DNA from: a virus
IMG/VR virus record: IMGVR_UViG_3300034283_000889
Coordinates: 1 to 47,207 of that record
Length of the DNA stretch: 47,207 nt
Strand: one strand, 5' to 3'
Part shown: positions 7,739-14,845 of the stretch, piece by piece
Position numbering within the stretch: the stretch's first letter is position 1
Layout of the letters: each line of letters starts with the position of its first letter
Position numbers and translations under genes: made by a program
The notes under the pieces: model-generated
What the model was told of the DNA's origin: nothing
The model's input: the letters and a program-made list of their open reading frames with translations, nothing else
Databases searched by the model: none

Positions 7739-7799
7739 GCAACCATGCGGGTTTGCGACTGTCCGGTTTTTCAAATGCCGTGTTAAAGTATCGGACACT
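7739..7799 (-). repeat. Inverted repeat, right arm (61 bp)
   Basis: Partner of 7485-7545 in opposite orientation, with four conserved blocks of 7 to 13 bp. It ends 33 nt before the start of the 250-aa gene. Confidence 0.85.
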
Positions 7800-7832
7800 T
7801 TTCTGTCAACCTATTATTTTAAGGAGTTCTTC

Positions 7833-8585
7833 ATGGACTACACCGTCAAAAGCTGGTGGCTTGATGTGAGCGAGGCGACCCTACGCACACGATTGTTCAG
7901 GCAACACAAGGAGATGCCGCCCGAGATGGTCTCCAACATCGTGGCCCATGTGCAGGTGTTGAAGGCCGAGCGCCGCAAGGAACGCATCAAGTCCACCGTC
8001 ACCAATAAAAGTTGGGAGCCACTGCTGGCCAGCGCAAGAGCCGAACGCCAGACCCTGCTGGTTATGAAAGCACAGCTTAAAAATAAAGTGCCCTTGGATG
8101 AGCGCAAGTGGAACGCCGTGTGTGCATACGAGACCGCCATATCAGCGGTGATTGAGCGGCTGGTCAAACTCAAGCGAGCCGGGGACTCGACACCTAAAAG
8201 TTTTGTGGCCGCACTGAAGAAAGAGCGAGGCGTGTCCATCCCTAACGAGGGCACACACTGGTCGGACTATGTGAAGGCAAGCGACAGGCAACGAGTCAAC
8301 GCCCTGTTTGATGCACTGCCCCAACCTGCCCGAGGCAAACGCAAGACCCCATTCGAGCGGCGCATACCCAAAGCGGTGAGCAAAGCCCAGAGGTTTGCTC
8401 TGGTCGAGCGACTAAGCGGAGAGATTGCCAGCGCCGAGCGTGAGTACGAGGTGACGCAAGACCCCGAGGCACAGGACAAACTCAACCGCCAACTGGACGC
8501 CATGTACAGGGCGCAACACATACTGGACAACCTCCCCGCAACAGCCCCTCTGCCTGCCACATGGCACGGACTGCTGAACAAATAA
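7833..8585 (+). CDS. Unknown basic protein next to the inverted repeats, 250 aa
   Basis: ATG at 7833 has a good AAGGAG site. The protein is strongly basic and helical, with many K/R-rich stretches (KAERRKERIKSTV near 48-60, ARGKRKTPFERRIPKAVSKA near 167-186) and a C-terminal helical hairpin. There are no Cys pairs, Walker motifs or membrane segments. It could bind nucleic acid, judging from charge, and its place right beside the repeat locus makes an origin- or operator-binding role possible. I recognise no family, so this stays inference. An AGAGAGA hairpin follows the stop codon. Confidence 0.75.
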   Translation: MDYTVKSWWLDVSEATLRTRLFRQHKEMPPEMVSNIVAHVQVLKAERRKERIKSTVTNKSWEPLLASARAERQTLLVMKAQLKNKVPLDERKWNAVCAYETAISAVIERLVKLKRAGDSTPKSFVAALKKERGVSIPNEGTHWSDYVKASDRQRVNALFDALPQPARGKRKTPFERRIPKAVSKAQRFALVERLSGEIASAEREYEVTQDPEAQDKLNRQLDAMYRAQHILDNLPATAPLPATWHGLLNK

Positions 8586-8589
8586 ACAA

Positions 8590-8605
8590 GAGAGAGTTTC
8601 TCTCT
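8590..8605 (+). repeat. AGAGAGA hairpin, copy 3
   Basis: AGAGAG (8591-8596), loop TTT, CTCTCT (8600-8605), starting a few bases after the stop of the 250-aa gene and followed by GA as in the other copies. Confidence 0.7.
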
Positions 8606-8678
8606 GACTTGGCTGTGCTACGCCGCCCACACAGCCGAGCCTACCCTGAACGGGCGGCATCTGAAACTGGAGAAGTAA

Positions 8679-8858
8679 ATGACTGAACAACAACTGGCGG
8701 TAATCCGCTTCGCATACCTCGACCTGATGGGCGCAAAGCAAGCCGCAGACCAAGGCGACCTGCACTCGCATGACTGGGGTGTGCACTGGGAAACCATCCG
8801 TGACATGGAGCAAGTCTTCGCGGACGAGCTGTCCGACCTCATCAACTTCGGAGAATGA
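8679..8858 (+). CDS. Unknown acidic small protein, 59 aa
   Basis: ATG at 8679 follows CTGGAGAAGTAA. The product starts MTEQQLAVIRFAYLDLMGAK and ends DELSDLINFGE. It is acidic and helical, with an HSHDWGVHW segment in the middle. Its stop overlaps the next start (ATGA). Function unknown. Confidence 0.6.
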   Translation: MTEQQLAVIRFAYLDLMGAKQAADQGDLHSHDWGVHWETIRDMEQVFADELSDLINFGE

Positions 8859-9097
8859 AAATGAACGACTACCGAGTAGACCGGGCTGACAGCCTGTACA
8901 CACCTTGCGGGATGAACTCCATCGTGCTCATCACAAGCAACCAAAGAGAGGCGGAGCTTGTGTTCAACCATACCGAGCCGGGACTGGACGCATGGAACAA
9001 GCCTGACGCACGCTACGGCGTACTGTTGTCCAAGTGGAGCGCACTTGCCAACAACTACCTGCCACTGAAATTCAAACACAACGGAGAAAGCAAATGA
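8855..9097 (+). CDS. Unknown small protein, 80 aa
   Basis: The start overlaps the preceding stop; a second ATG two codons later is equally possible. The sequence includes YTPCGMNSIVLITSNQREAE and a C-terminal KFKHNGESK. The final GESK is encoded by the ribosome site of the next gene, so translation of the pair is coupled. No family recognised. Confidence 0.65.
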   Translation: MKMNDYRVDRADSLYTPCGMNSIVLITSNQREAELVFNHTEPGLDAWNKPDARYGVLLSKWSALANNYLPLKFKHNGESK

Positions 9098-9372
9098 AAA
9101 CATGGGAAGAATTCAACACAAGGTTTCGGCCTGTGCGGAACGACCTTGGTAAAGACCCGCTCGACTTCTATGGGTGCGTCAATCCCGAGGGTGAGTGGTT
9201 CGATTCGTCTGAGTTGTTCGAGATCGCTGTGCACTGGTGCTGTTACTCGGCAGGTGCGTTTGAGGAAGCGGACGAAACCAAGTGGATGACAACCGAAGGG
9301 CACAAGCGTGGGTACTCAATCATCCACGGCACGATGCTCAAACAAATGTATGAGAAAGGGCTTATCAAATGA
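9094..9372 (+). CDS. Unknown small protein, 92 aa
   Basis: ATG at 9094 overlaps the previous stop and has a perfect GGAGAAAGCAA site, so I start it there although the frame is open upstream. The protein is acidic and rich in aromatics (WFDSSELFEIAVHWCCYSAG, WMTTEGHKRGYSIIHG). It has a Cys-Cys pair but no metal motif. Function unknown. Confidence 0.65.
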   Translation: MKTWEEFNTRFRPVRNDLGKDPLDFYGCVNPEGEWFDSSELFEIAVHWCCYSAGAFEEADETKWMTTEGHKRGYSIIHGTMLKQMYEKGLIK

Positions 9373-9581
9373 CAACACTGACTGGACACCAGATCGAGGC
9401 GGCTCGCCTCTTAACCCTGCGACAGATGCTCAAGCTCGAACTCAAGGGGCTGAGCAAATCCCGTGGGCCGACTGCATACAGCACGCTAAAGATGCTGGGA
9501 TGGAAAGGCACGAGAGAGAAAGTTCTCTCTGACCTTGACGCATGGCGTGACAACTTACTTAACCAAGGAGAAAGCAAATGA
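9369..9581 (+). CDS. Unknown small helical protein, 70 aa
   Basis: Starts in an ATGA overlap with the previous gene. A helical N-terminus (IEAARLLTLRQMLKLELKGL) is followed by SRGPTAYSTLKMLGWKGTRE. The pattern recalls a small conserved phage protein of unknown role, possibly DNA-binding by its helix-turn-helix-like spacing; that is weak inference. The coding sequence contains a copy of the AGAGAGA hairpin (9513-9530) and ends in the GESK/ribosome-site cassette. Confidence 0.65.
   Translation: MTTLTGHQIEAARLLTLRQMLKLELKGLSKSRGPTAYSTLKMLGWKGTREKVLSDLDAWRDNLLNQGESK
9513..9530 (+). repeat. AGAGAGA hairpin, copy 4 (inside a gene)
   Basis: AGAGAGA (9513-9519), loop AAGT, TCTCTCT (9524-9530), coding for part of TREKVLSDL in the 70-aa gene. 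It is followed by GA, as in the intergenic copies. Confidence 0.65.
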
Positions 9582-9796
9582 AAGCAATCGACATGACACA
9601 CGGCCAACGACTGGCCGCCGCATTACTGATGGAGAAGCAAGGCGGTAGCTTCGCAGGGCACATTGCAAGGGCGTTCTATGTGGCCGACTCGACCAACGCA
9701 AAGCTACTGATGACAGCGTTCGATGATTTGTTCTGCCGGTACTACGACCTGCACTGCATGAACATGGAGCACGACACACAAGGAGAAGACGCATGA
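9578..9796 (+). CDS. Unknown small protein, 72 aa
   Basis: ATG at 9578 follows GGAGAAAGCAA and overlaps the previous stop. The segment GGSFAGHIARAFYVADSTNA with LLMTAFDDLFCRYYDL is a pattern I have seen in small uncharacterised phage proteins. It probably forms a compact helical fold. The acidic C-terminus is encoded by the next ribosome site. Confidence 0.65.
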   Translation: MKAIDMTHGQRLAAALLMEKQGGSFAGHIARAFYVADSTNAKLLMTAFDDLFCRYYDLHCMNMEHDTQGEDA

Positions 9797-9951
9797 CGCA
9801 CTACATCGCTGAGTATGACGACTCAGACATACAAGACCTCATTGAGGAACGCCGCGCTCAACGCCGGTACTACCGGCAACTGGGCAACCACCCTGACCCA
9901 CGAGACCCCGACTACCCAGAGATGGATGACGATGAAGGAGAAGACGAATGA
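9793..9951 (+). CDS. Unknown small charged protein, 52 aa
   Basis: Starts in an ATGA overlap after AAGGAGAAGACGC. The protein is mixed-charge: a basic patch EERRAQRRYYRQLG in the middle and an acidic end DDDEGEDE that is partly the coding side of the next ribosome site. No family recognised. Confidence 0.6.
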   Translation: MTHYIAEYDDSDIQDLIEERRAQRRYYRQLGNHPDPRDPDYPEMDDDEGEDE

Positions 9952-10271
9952 GAACAAGTGAACTGACAGGAGCCGCCCTTGACTGGGCGGTAACCAAGGC
10001 CGAGGGCTTTGACCATGCGGTCACATCCAACGAGTGGGGGATGTGGGGATGGGCAACCGACTGGGCACAAGGCGGGCCGATCATTGAGCGTGAGGGTATC
10101 GGGCTTGACCAGTACGCAGACTACCCGAGGTGGCAAGCGTTTACCCCTGCGCCAGAACAACCATCCGGCCAAGCCGTGTGCAATGGTCCAACACCACTGA
10201 TCGCCGCCATGCGGTGCTATGTCGCCAGCAAACTGGGCGATGAAATTGATTTACCAAAGGAGCTGACATGA
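9948..10271 (+). CDS. DUF2591 (NinX-like) phage protein
   Basis: A 107-aa protein matching the DUF2591 pattern known from lambdoid and other phages. ELTGAALDWAVTKAEG is at the N-terminus, ATDWAQGGPIIEREGIGL in the middle, and GPTPLIAAMRCYVASKLGDE near the C-terminus. The biochemical role of the family is unknown; related genes lie in accessory nin-type regions and are non-essential in the laboratory. It overlaps both neighbours by 4 nt, so it belongs to the same early operon. Confidence 0.8.
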   Translation: MRTSELTGAALDWAVTKAEGFDHAVTSNEWGMWGWATDWAQGGPIIEREGIGLDQYADYPRWQAFTPAPEQPSGQAVCNGPTPLIAAMRCYVASKLGDEIDLPKELT

Positions 10272-10501
10272 AAGACTTTCACTTCTACGCATCAAGCGTA
10301 GCGCAATGGGCAACAACCAACGAGGCGCGTGACCTGCCTGCACTGCTCGAACTGATGGACAAGGACGGCTATCCGTACAACTTGTTCAGGGTTCCTGTAC
10401 CGCACACCTCAGACTACGAGATCAGGATGTACCAGCCCCAAGTCGAGGGGGCTGAGTGGCTTGGCACATTCACAGTGTCCAAGAAGAAAGCACGCAAGTA
10501 A
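10268..10501 (+). CDS. Unknown small protein, 77 aa
   Basis: Starts in an ATGA overlap behind AAAGGAGCTGAC. It includes SVAQWATTNEARDLPALLEL and YPYNLFRVPVPHTSDYEIRM, suggesting a helix followed by a small sheet, and ends in KKKARK. The AGAGAGA hairpin follows the stop. No family recognised. Confidence 0.65.
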   Translation: MKDFHFYASSVAQWATTNEARDLPALLELMDKDGYPYNLFRVPVPHTSDYEIRMYQPQVEGAEWLGTFTVSKKKARK

Positions 10502-10504
10502 TCA

Positions 10505-10521
10505 AGAGAGACATTCTCTCT
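10505..10521 (+). repeat. AGAGAGA hairpin, copy 5
   Basis: AGAGAGA (10505-10511), loop CAT, TCTCTCT (10515-10521), between the 77-aa gene and the 505-aa gene. Confidence 0.7.
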
Positions 10522-10584
10522 GACACCTCGCCGGGTGGTGCACATACCCGGCAATTCCAAACTTGAAACTAAGGAGAAAGCAAA

Positions 10585-12102
10585 ATGCCTACATGGAAAT
10601 CATCAACAGAAGCATATGACTTCGTGGAGAAAGTGTTCTTAACTGCCGCTCGCATCGTGGCCGATGGGGGTTACGAGTCTGTGCTCAGACCTACTGGCCC
10701 ACGCACTTTCGTTCGTGACTGGAGACAAGTCTACGAGGGCCGCGAGTGGTTCCGTCAGCAAATGCAACGCCATCGTCTGCACCCTGCTGTGTATGACATG
10801 ATGGTCAAGCAACGCTATCAACCCACCAACTGGCAACAGATGTTGCTTGAGTGGCCACACAAAGCGATCACTGACCCCAACCGATTGGCCTACACACGGG
10901 ACGAGAAGTCAGCCATGCACAACGGCGACAGCGACATCAAAGCTGTCGTGACTACCATCGGTAAGTATCTGACGCGCCACTTCCCTGATGCGCCAGACAA
11001 CATCATCCGTGACCTTGCCGCGCAGTACACCTACGGCGGCACAACTGTTATCACCAACAACTTGGAGCTGATGGTTCGTGCAGTGCAACGAGGCCCACGC
11101 TCTTGCATGAGCAGTGACTTCAACATCTCGTGCGATGACGGCAAGCACCGCCACCCCTATGCGGTGTACGACCCATCGCTTGGCTGGGGTATGGCTGTGC
11201 GTACTGGTGATGACGGCGGGGTGCTGGGTCGTTGCCTTGTGCATGACAGCGATGAAGGCAAGGGGTTTGTGCGCTCATACAAACGAGAGCGTGACGAGAT
11301 GTCTCACTCCGGTGCTGACGAGGCCATCGAGGTCTATCTCAAGTCGCTGGGTTACAGCAAGTGGTCTGGCTGGCCTGACCATGTACGCTTGATGCGCTAC
11401 CCTCTGCGCCGTAGCGGGTTCTTGATGCCATACATTGACGGCAACTGTCAGTTTGTCGAGGAGCATGGTGACGATCTGTTCTGCATCAACCACTACGATG
11501 GTTGGGAAGCGACCAACACAAGCGGCATCATTGACGGCCACGAGCATACCTGTGAGGACTGCGGCGCTGGGTTTGACGATGACGAGGGTGCGTGGACTGG
11601 CGTATGTCAGGACAACCATGTGTGCGATCAGTGCCTTGAGAACGACTACACCTACGCATACAGCCGCCGGGGCAATGAGTACTACATCCGCAATGACGAT
11701 GTGATTGAGGTTGGCGGCGAGTTGTACGACATCAACTACCTGTCTGACAACAGCATCGTTGAGCTTGCCAACGGCGAGTACGAGCACCACGACAACGCTG
11801 TGTACATCGAGTCTGCGGATGCCTACTACCATGTTGACGATGACGACATCTGCTACGCCGAGGACACTGGCCGGTACGAGTTGCGTGAGGACTGCTGGTG
11901 CTGCTCTGAGTCAGGCAACTACTACACCGATGACGAGGACAGCGTAGAGGTTGACGGCGACCTGTACCACCCCGACCATGCGCCTGAGCAAGAGGAAGAA
12001 GATGTGGAGGAGAGCGAGACAGCGGTCGAGGCCGAGCCTACCTTGACAGTAACCGCCGTCGTTGACATAACCATTGACGAGCGCTTCTCGCTCGCCGCTT
12101 AA
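10585..12102 (+). CDS. Large acidic Cys-rich protein of unknown function, 505 aa
   Basis: ATG at 10585 has GGAGAAAGCAAA before it. The N-terminal half (about 1-280) is mixed helix and sheet with PRSCMSSDFNISC (171-183). From residue 321 the chain is very acidic and carries zinc-site-like pairs: C323-x2-C326, C347-x2-C350, and C437-x2-C440. Around these are repeated short units with paired tyrosines (EYYI 365, AYYH 413, NYYT 445). The last 40 residues start with a run of Glu and Asp. The pairs suggest a zinc ribbon or LIM-like repeat. I recall similar uncharacterised phage proteins but no known role. DNA mimicry or binding of a host protein are possible, unproven uses for such acidity. Confidence 0.75.
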   Translation: MPTWKSSTEAYDFVEKVFLTAARIVADGGYESVLRPTGPRTFVRDWRQVYEGREWFRQQMQRHRLHPAVYDMMVKQRYQPTNWQQMLLEWPHKAITDPNRLAYTRDEKSAMHNGDSDIKAVVTTIGKYLTRHFPDAPDNIIRDLAAQYTYGGTTVITNNLELMVRAVQRGPRSCMSSDFNISCDDGKHRHPYAVYDPSLGWGMAVRTGDDGGVLGRCLVHDSDEGKGFVRSYKRERDEMSHSGADEAIEVYLKSLGYSKWSGWPDHVRLMRYPLRRSGFLMPYIDGNCQFVEEHGDDLFCINHYDGWEATNTSGIIDGHEHTCEDCGAGFDDDEGAWTGVCQDNHVCDQCLENDYTYAYSRRGNEYYIRNDDVIEVGGELYDINYLSDNSIVELANGEYEHHDNAVYIESADAYYHVDDDDICYAEDTGRYELREDCWCCSESGNYYTDDEDSVEVDGDLYHPDHAPEQEEEDVEESETAVEAEPTLTVTAVVDITIDERFSLAA

Positions 12103-12120
12103 CCCAAAGGAGAAACATCC

Positions 12121-13236
12121 ATGAACAAACACACTATCCTGTACAAGACCTTGGCCCGTGCGCTCTCGATGATGCGCCCACACAACAGCGAGGGAACCAA
12201 ACGCCTGACCAACTGGTTGGAAGAACGCGCCCCTGCACACGCCAAGATTCACCGCGATGCGGCTGGCAACCTGCACATCGACACACGCATCAGTGTAGAG
12301 AACCGCACGCTGTTCGTAGCCCATGTGGACACTGTGCACCGCAAGGAAGGCCCCAACAAGATCAGGCAGACCACGACACACTGGCACGCTGACGGCGCAC
12401 CTCTGGGTGCTGACGATGGCGCTGGTGTTGCAATGCTCATGCACCTGCTTCACGCGGGCGTTGATGCTTATTATGTGTTCACCCAAGGTGAGGAGTGCGG
12501 CGGTATCGGTGCGACACATCTTGCTGATACCCAGAGAGAACTTCTCTCTGAGTTCGACCGCGCTATTGCCTTTGATCGCCGGGGTATCGACAGCGTTATC
12601 ACGCACCAAGGTCGTGGGCGTTGCTGCTCTGATGTGTTTGCCGATGCCCTCAGTGCCGCGCTCAACGCCGACACTACCCTGATGTATCTGCCCGACAACT
12701 CCGGTGTGTATACCGACACGGCTGAGTTCATCGACATCATCCCCGAGTGCACCAACATCAGCGTGGGCTACTACTCTGAGCACAGCGAAAAGGAGTCGCT
12801 TGACATCATCCACCTGCAAGCACTGGCCGAGCGCGTTGCTCGCATCGACTGGGACAGCCTGCCCACTGACCGTGACCCGACTGTGGTTGAGCGTATCGAC
12901 TACTCCTCTTGGTACACCGCGTCTTCGACGGGTGTCAGCTCTTTTGCCGCCGGGGATGGTTACCATCACCTGAGCAGTGATGACTACGACTGGGACTTTG
13001 AGTCCTACACCCTTGAGCTTCAAGAGGCTCTGTACGATGCGCAGGCAGGTTCTAAGCAGTGGCTGATCGAGCTTATGTGCGAGTCCGTGTGGCCCGAAGA
13101 CCCAGAGATGGCCGAGCGCATGATCGACCGCAACAGGATCAACGAGCAGGTGCTTGCCGAAGCACTCAAGGCCTGCAACACATACGACCCCACAGTCGTG
13201 CTCGCCACAATTTTTGACCAAGCCTATTCGGCATAA
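12121..13236 (+). CDS. M20/M28-like zinc metallopeptidase
   Basis: A 371-aa protein with the full co-catalytic two-zinc set of clan MH peptidases. It shows HVD (H68, D70), GADDG (bridging D98), EE (E124, E125), FDRRG (D152) and a late histidine in YYSEHSEKES (H221). Known relatives are aminopeptidases, carboxypeptidases and peptide or amide hydrolases acting in the cytoplasm. The M20 dimerisation domain appears absent, and residues 240-371 form an acidic helical extension not typical of either family. The start has GGAGAAACATCC, close to the cassette of the first early genes. Substrate unknown; peptide recycling or processing of a host factor are guesses. Confidence 0.75.
   Translation: MNKHTILYKTLARALSMMRPHNSEGTKRLTNWLEERAPAHAKIHRDAAGNLHIDTRISVENRTLFVAHVDTVHRKEGPNKIRQTTTHWHADGAPLGADDGAGVAMLMHLLHAGVDAYYVFTQGEECGGIGATHLADTQRELLSEFDRAIAFDRRGIDSVITHQGRGRCCSDVFADALSAALNADTTLMYLPDNSGVYTDTAEFIDIIPECTNISVGYYSEHSEKESLDIIHLQALAERVARIDWDSLPTDRDPTVVERIDYSSWYTASSTGVSSFAAGDGYHHLSSDDYDWDFESYTLELQEALYDAQAGSKQWLIELMCESVWPEDPEMAERMIDRNRINEQVLAEALKACNTYDPTVVLATIFDQAYSA
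12533..12549 (+). repeat. AGAGAGA hairpin, copy 6 (inside a gene)
   Basis: AGAGAGA (12533-12539), loop ACT, TCTCTCT (12543-12549), inside the peptidase gene where it encodes part of QRELLSEF. Confidence 0.65.
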
Positions 13237-13251
13237 CCCAAGGAGAGTGAA

Positions 13252-13503
13252 ATGAAAAGTAAAGCAGCAAGAGCATGCGCTGTCATGCAGGCAGTAGCTA
13301 TGGTGAAGGACTACGACCACGCAGTCACGATCTACGATGCGCTGGCCAAGTCGTTCGGCTCGATCAATACGGTGCTGGAGTTCTACGACACGGAGCGATG
13401 GATCACTTTCGACGACATGGACGACGCTGAGTATTGGGAAATGATCGAGGACAACGCGCTGAACTTCGACGCGGCAGTTAAACACTTTGGAGAAAACAAA
13501 TGA
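13252..13503 (+). CDS. Unknown acidic small protein, 83 aa
   Basis: ATG at 13252 follows AAGGAGAGTGAA. The N-terminus is basic (MKSKAARACAVMQAVAMV) and the rest acidic, with FYDTERWITFDDMDDAEYWE and a C-terminal helix. Its stop overlaps the start of the next gene. No family recognised. Confidence 0.65.
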   Translation: MKSKAARACAVMQAVAMVKDYDHAVTIYDALAKSFGSINTVLEFYDTERWITFDDMDDAEYWEMIEDNALNFDAAVKHFGENK

Positions 13504-13628
13504 CTCGCAAATACAAAGGCCCCGCAAGGGGCATACCCACCCACATCGAGATCGTCAGCGACAAAGCTGAGCGCATCATCTTCTTACTCCTCGCCATTTA
13601 TTTGGCAGTAGTTTTGTATGTAGAGTGA
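13500..13628 (+). CDS. Small membrane protein, 42 aa
   Basis: Starts in an ATGA overlap after TTTGGAGAAAACAA. The first 25 residues are charged (MTRKYKGPARGIPTHIEIVS). Residues 26-41 form one hydrophobic span, IIFLLLAIYLAVVLYV, ending at the stop. A C-terminal single-span anchor puts the basic N-terminus in the cytoplasm by the positive-inside rule. It may act at the host membrane early in infection; the exact role is not visible. Confidence 0.55.
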   Translation: MTRKYKGPARGIPTHIEIVSDKAERIIFLLLAIYLAVVLYVE

Positions 13629-13667
13629 GTACCAAGTTAGACAGGTGGGAGCGGATAAAAATATCTG

Positions 13668-13697
13668 TTGACATCTGTCTAACGCTGGACAAATAAT
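13668..13697 (+). promoter_or_regulatory. Strong promoter candidate with operator in its spacer
   Basis: TTGACA (13668-13673) and AATAAT (13692-13697) are 18 nt apart. The spacer contains the palindrome TGTCTAACGCTGGACA (13676-13691), a classic repressor position. A further half-site, GTTAGACAG (13636-13644), is a perfect inverted partner of CTGTCTAAC (13675-13683). Confidence 0.65.
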
Positions 13698-13718
13698 GCC
13701 AACCCCAAGGAGAAAATT

Positions 13719-13913
13719 ATGATTTCAAACCTCAAGAAAACAACGCCCATGATTCCCGTGGGCCATCCCGAATTCAAGTGGACATCTGGCGCTGATGTGC
13801 AAACCACATGGCGCAAGTACGGATGGGTGCCACCATCTGAACTTCGTACAACACCCCTACCACCACAGACCAAGGTCGAACCTGCGTTCGTTACTTTGCG
13901 CCGCTTCAAGTGA
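13719..13913 (+). CDS. Unknown small protein, 64 aa
   Basis: First gene after the operator-bearing promoter, with AAGGAGAAAATT before ATG. The protein is basic and proline-rich, with PVGHPEFKWTSGADVQTTWR and YGWVPPSELRTTPLPPQTK. It looks like a short extended or small-sheet protein. No family recognised. Being first after a regulated promoter, it may be a regulator, but the sequence does not show a DNA-binding motif. Confidence 0.6.
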   Translation: MISNLKKTTPMIPVGHPEFKWTSGADVQTTWRKYGWVPPSELRTTPLPPQTKVEPAFVTLRRFK

Positions 13914-13920
13914 GATAGGT

Positions 13921-14844
13921 ATGCACAACAGTATTTTGCGACAGGTTCAACTGCATCAGCGGGACAAAGCAAATGGCGTGAAGCACACGCCCTTGCACAC
14001 ACTGCAAGAGTGTTGCGAAGCGGCAGGCATCGACTACCGATGGTTCGGGCGCGTTGCCGCTAAACACGCAGACGCACCCAAGCCCGTACTGGAACACGCG
14101 AAGACCCCGTTGAGGTCTGCAAAGAAATACTACCGCAAGCACGAGTTCGTGCAGTGGGTTAACAAAGTTTTTAAACAGAAGGAGAAGGCAATGCCTGACA
14201 TCAAAACAGCACTGGAAAAAGCACTTTCACAAACAGCAAACGCATGGGCCGCAGACGATGAAGCCCACCAAAAAATCCAACCCAAACAGGAGAAGACCTT
14301 GACCGTTGTACCTACCCCAGAGAAGACAGACAAACGCATCACCAACAATGTGTCCCGCACCACATTCCACTACATTCGTGACAATCCGGGCCTGACTATC
14401 GACCAAGTGACCAACCGCCTTGTGGCGCAAGGGTTCAATGCAAACTCTGTGTCGTCCCTGTGCTACCAGATGGCGCGTGTGCGGCTGATCGTGGCCGATG
14501 CAAATGGGAAACTTACTGCCGTGGTAAAGGATTACGCGCCCATTCAGCAACCCCGCCGAAGGAAATCCAAAGCAACCCCGGCCAAACCACAAGTCAAACC
14601 ACAGGTCAATGCACAACCCACACCTGATCGCAAGCAAGTCACCATCATCAACACACGCACAGGGGAAGTCATCAACCCCAAGCCATCGGCAGGCATCGCC
14701 GCATTACCTACCAAAGCCGCGCCCATGGTCGAAGCTGCGCCTCAGATCAACAGTTCATGGGATGCCGAGACTTTGCTCAATCACTTGAGCATCAAGCAAG
14801 CCCGTGCCCTGTACGATGAGCTGCGCAAAATCTTTGGAGGTTGA
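13921..14844 (+). CDS. Putative DNA-binding protein, two-part, with possible internal start
   Basis: A 307-aa frame from ATG 13921 (weak ribosome site). The first 90 residues are basic and helical (LQECCEAAGIDYRWFGRVAA, a helix-turn-helix-like segment). A second ATG at 14191 has an excellent AAGGAGAAGGCA site and begins MPDIKTALEKALSQTANAWA, which looks like a natural N-terminus. The later part has a winged-helix-like region (about 145-200, TFHYIRDNPGLTIDQVTNRL), a basic proline-rich linker, and a conserved-looking C-terminus ending LLNHLSIKQARALYDELRKI. Both a long and a 217-aa product may be made, or the first ATG may belong to an ancestral separate gene now fused. Regulatory function is inferred. 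Confidence 0.65.
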   Translation: MHNSILRQVQLHQRDKANGVKHTPLHTLQECCEAAGIDYRWFGRVAAKHADAPKPVLEHAKTPLRSAKKYYRKHEFVQWVNKVFKQKEKAMPDIKTALEKALSQTANAWAADDEAHQKIQPKQEKTLTVVPTPEKTDKRITNNVSRTTFHYIRDNPGLTIDQVTNRLVAQGFNANSVSSLCYQMARVRLIVADANGKLTAVVKDYAPIQQPRRRKSKATPAKPQVKPQVNAQPTPDRKQVTIINTRTGEVINPKPSAGIAALPTKAAPMVEAAPQINSSWDAETLLNHLSIKQARALYDELRKIFGG

Positions 14845-14845
14845 G

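Larger units (their letters stand above)
7442..7832. other. Gene-free region, candidate replication origin or control hub
   Basis: 391 nt without a credible gene. From left to right it holds the AGAGAGA hairpin, a 61-bp repeat arm (7485-7545), a GCGTGG/CCACGC hairpin followed by TTTT (7544-7561), four CTAT units with an ATATATA run (7567-7589), a CAGACTGG/CCAGTCTG hairpin (7627-7653), a GGCAG-T-CTGCC palindrome (7683-7693), a promoter-like TTGACA (7701), and the inverted partner arm (7739-7799). An AT-rich core between long inverted repeats in an early region is typical of an origin, but repeated operators would also fit. The gene directly downstream is a basic 250-aa protein of unknown function. 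Confidence 0.55.

Noticed and set aside
11911-13527. 538-aa minus-strand open frame opposite the peptidase gene
   Set aside because: It is the antisense shadow of two strongly supported plus-strand genes with codon bias that suppresses antisense stops. It has no ribosome site and no recognisable motif.
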